From positions 231,244 to 295,243 of the forward strand of contig LXYP01000006.1 in NCBI GenBank assembly GCA_001650955.1: 64,000 bases of DNA. Direction: 5' to 3'. How positions within the stretch are numbered: the first letter of the stretch is position 1; each line of letters begins with the position of its first letter. Under the pieces are notes generated by a model that searched no databases, had not been told where the DNA came from, and saw only the letters and a list, made by a program, of their open reading frames with translations. This DNA is from Sphingomonadales bacterium EhC05. Its GTDB lineage: Bacteria; Pseudomonadota; Alphaproteobacteria; Sphingomonadales; Sphingomonadaceae. The translations under genes were made by a program, and so were the position numbers. Of this stretch, positions 62,309 to 64,000 are shown in pieces.

Positions 62309-64000
62309 ATGACCAAGTTTTTCAAACTCCTATTGGCTTCCACCACAATGGCAGGGCTCGCGGTTGCCGCGTCCCCGGTTCATGCGCAAGAAGCTGCACT
62401 GGTCGCGGCGGATGCAATGCTATCCGAGACCGAACGTCTCAACATCTGGTTTGATGCAAAATTTGAAGAGCAGCTTGCTTTCAGCCCGATCCGCCAGACT
62501 CTATTGGGCCGCAGGACTGCTTATGATCAGATTGACGACTATTCTGTAGCCGCCGCAGACCGCCAACTCGCGTGGATGCAAGAAGCGACGGCAGAGATGA
62601 AGCGTGACTTTGACTATGACAAGCTGTCGCCGGATGCGAAAATATCCTGGGACATGTGGCTGTTCCGGTTGGAGCAGGCAGAAGCCGGCGTGCCGTTTCG
62701 CCAGAACAGCTATGTCCTGCATCAGTTTAACGGGCAGCAATCCTTCTTCCCAACCTTTCTGATCAACCAGCACCGCGTGGCTAGCGAGTCTGATATGGTT
62801 GCCTTTATCGAACGGGTCAAAGGCAGCGCGCGGGCGCTCGATCAGTTGCTGGAGCGCGCGCAGGCCAATGCCGAATCCGGAACCCGGCCGCCCCGCTTTG
62901 CCTATGAAGGCGTGATCGAACAATCACAGAAAATTACCGTCGGTGCGCCTTTTGATGATGGAAAACCATCTGCGATATGGGAGGCGACCGAGGAGAAATT
63001 GGCGGCCCTGGTGAAGGCTGACACAATTTCTCAAGCTCGTGCGGATGAACTCAAAGAGCAAGCCCGCGCAGCGCTTACCGGATCGCTAAAGCCATCCTAT
63101 GACCGGATTATCGCCTGGTTCACGCAGGATCTGCCCAATACGAAGGCCACATCCTTCGGTGTGTCGGCGCTGCCCAATGGTGAAGCCTTTTACAATTACC
63201 GTCTTGCCAATCAGACTACGACGGATCTGACAGCGCAAGAGATTCACAATATTGGTCTGTCCGAAGTCACCCGCATCCGCACCGAGATGGAAGCGATCAA
63301 GGATCAGGTGGAATTTCAGGGCGATTTGCAAAACTTCTTCAGCTTCTTGCGCGAGGATGATCAATTCTATTTTTCAGAGGATGACAAGGGCGCGCAGGAT
63401 TATATCGATACGGCTGAAAAGCATCTCGCCTTTATCAAAACCCGTCTGCCTGACTTTTTCGGAACTTTGCCCAAGGCCGATCTGATCGTGAAGCGGGTGG
63501 AGCCCTTTCGCGAACAGGATGGCGCGGCCCAGCATTATCGACCGGGGACACCGGACGGCACCCGCCCCGGTACTTATTATGCGCATTTGTCCGACATGCG
63601 CGCGATGCCGATCCACAGTCTCGAAGTGATCGCCTATCATGAGGGCAATCCGGGTCATCACATGCAAAGCTCGATCGCGCAGGAGCTGACCGGCATTCCA
63701 AAATTCCGCGCGCAAGGCGGCTATATACCGGCCTTTGGCGAAGGATGGGCGCTCTACTCAGAACTTCTGTCGAAAGAAATGGGTGCCTATGAAGATCCCT
63801 ATTCCGACTTTGGCCGGCTCACGACGGAAATCTGGCGCGCCATCCGGCTGGTCGTAGATACCGGTCTGCACAGCAAAGGCTGGAGCGAAGAACAGGCCGT
63901 GGCATATTTCCTCGCCAATAGCCCTATCCCGGAAACCGCGGTGCGCAGCGAAGTGCGGCGCTATCTGGTGATGCCGGGCCAGGCGACCAGCTATAAGATC
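62309..64000 (+). CDS. DUF885 family secreted protein, 3' end outside window
   Basis: The first 564 codons of a larger protein; the frame is open to the right edge. A signal peptide (FKLLLASTTMAGLAVAASPVHAQ) directs it to the periplasm. The DUF885 signature, thought to be a metallopeptidase site, is HEGNPGHHMQSS near residue 448, followed by FGEGWALYSELLSKEMG and VDTGLHSKGWSEEQAVAYF. Members are of about 580-620 residues and probably cleave peptides. It stands alone after the groESL terminator, about 100 bases on, and has its own promoter region (not resolved). Confidence 0.88.
   Translation, partial: MTKFFKLLLASTTMAGLAVAASPVHAQEAALVAADAMLSETERLNIWFDAKFEEQLAFSPIRQTLLGRRTAYDQIDDYSVAAADRQLAWMQEATAEMKRDFDYDKLSPDAKISWDMWLFRLEQAEAGVPFRQNSYVLHQFNGQQSFFPTFLINQHRVASESDMVAFIERVKGSARALDQLLERAQANAESGTRPPRFAYEGVIEQSQKITVGAPFDDGKPSAIWEATEEKLAALVKADTISQARADELKEQARAALTGSLKPSYDRIIAWFTQDLPNTKATSFGVSALPNGEAFYNYRLANQTTTDLTAQEIHNIGLSEVTRIRTEMEAIKDQVEFQGDLQNFFSFLREDDQFYFSEDDKGAQDYIDTAEKHLAFIKTRLPDFFGTLPKADLIVKRVEPFREQDGAAQHYRPGTPDGTRPGTYYAHLSDMRAMPIHSLEVIAYHEGNPGHHMQSSIAQELTGIPKFRAQGGYIPAFGEGWALYSELLSKEMGAYEDPYSDFGRLTTEIWRAIRLVVDTGLHSKGWSEEQAVAYFLANSPIPETAVRSEVRRYLVMPGQATSYKI

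Overview
The window looks like a core chromosomal segment of a sphingomonad (Alphaproteobacteria, Sphingomonadales), probably close to Parasphingorhabdus, Sphingorhabdus or Sphingopyxis. This rests on GC content in the high fifties by eye and on several alphaproteobacterial families: DUF4167 beside prmC, DUF1244, a GapR-type DUF2312 protein, a σF/NrsF pair, and an unlinked sdhB near mdh and sucDAB-lpd. The genus is inference. I saw no tRNA, rRNA, CRISPR array, intact insertion sequence, prophage or replication origin.

Layout. 1-5.3 kb: end of prmC, DUF4167 protein, YgfZ, pyrC, rarD, a GNAT and a DUF1330 protein. 5.4-6.3 kb: a lipoprotein with a clear terminator. 6.3-9.1 kb (minus strand): an oxidative cluster of NTF2-like protein, ABM monooxygenase, cytochrome P450 and SDR dehydrogenase. 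9.3-16 kb: murA, M14 carboxypeptidase, lipoprotein, galE, rpmJ (L36), HAD phosphatase, pyruvate kinase. 16-18.3 kb: small proteins (DUF1244, GapR-like, GNAT, YbjQ) and a CPBP protease. 18.3-22.2 kb: yebC and ruvC-ruvA-ruvB. A truncated DUF3147-like gene lies before ruvC. A small membrane protein gene and a GIY-YIG nuclease gene bracketed by REP-like palindromes separate ruvA from ruvB. 22.2-28.3 kb: Tat-signal deiminase, carotenoid oxygenase, dapD, nucleotidase, dxs. 28.4-29.5 kb: Zur-like regulator and MerC-domain protein with a candidate operator. 29.5-31.8 kb: ctaA and rplM-rpsI. 31.8-37.3 kb: flippase, nucleotidyltransferase, ATP-grasp enzyme, threonine synthase-like enzyme and esterase, possibly a surface-glycan or small-molecule cassette. 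37.4-50.7 kb: TCA-cycle genes sdhB, mdh, sucD, sucA, sucB and lpd, interleaved with a thioesterase, zapE, a phosphotransferase pair and small genes. 50.7-56.1 kb: SEDS-like protein, amidase, PepSY, TRIC channel, sppA.

56.2-59.9 kb holds the most interesting system: a bufferin-type metallophore operon (DUF2282 precursor, MNIO/DUF692 maturase, DUF2063 partner, DoxX) with its own ECF sigma factor (σF type) and NrsF anti-sigma factor in the same operon. Two exact matches to GTAACC-N16-CGAA, the pattern I recall for σF promoters in Caulobacter, lie on the coding strand. One is about 65 bases before the precursor gene. The other is inside the end of bufC, where it would drive doxX-sigF-nrsF. This implies a self-amplifying metal or redox stress circuit making a modified peptide.

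60-62.2 kb: groES-groEL under a perfect CIRCE element, with a strong terminator. The window ends inside a secreted DUF885 gene. Many neighbouring genes overlap by 1-4 bases (ATGA, GTGA and TTGA junctions), so translational coupling is common, and several starts are GTG or TTG.
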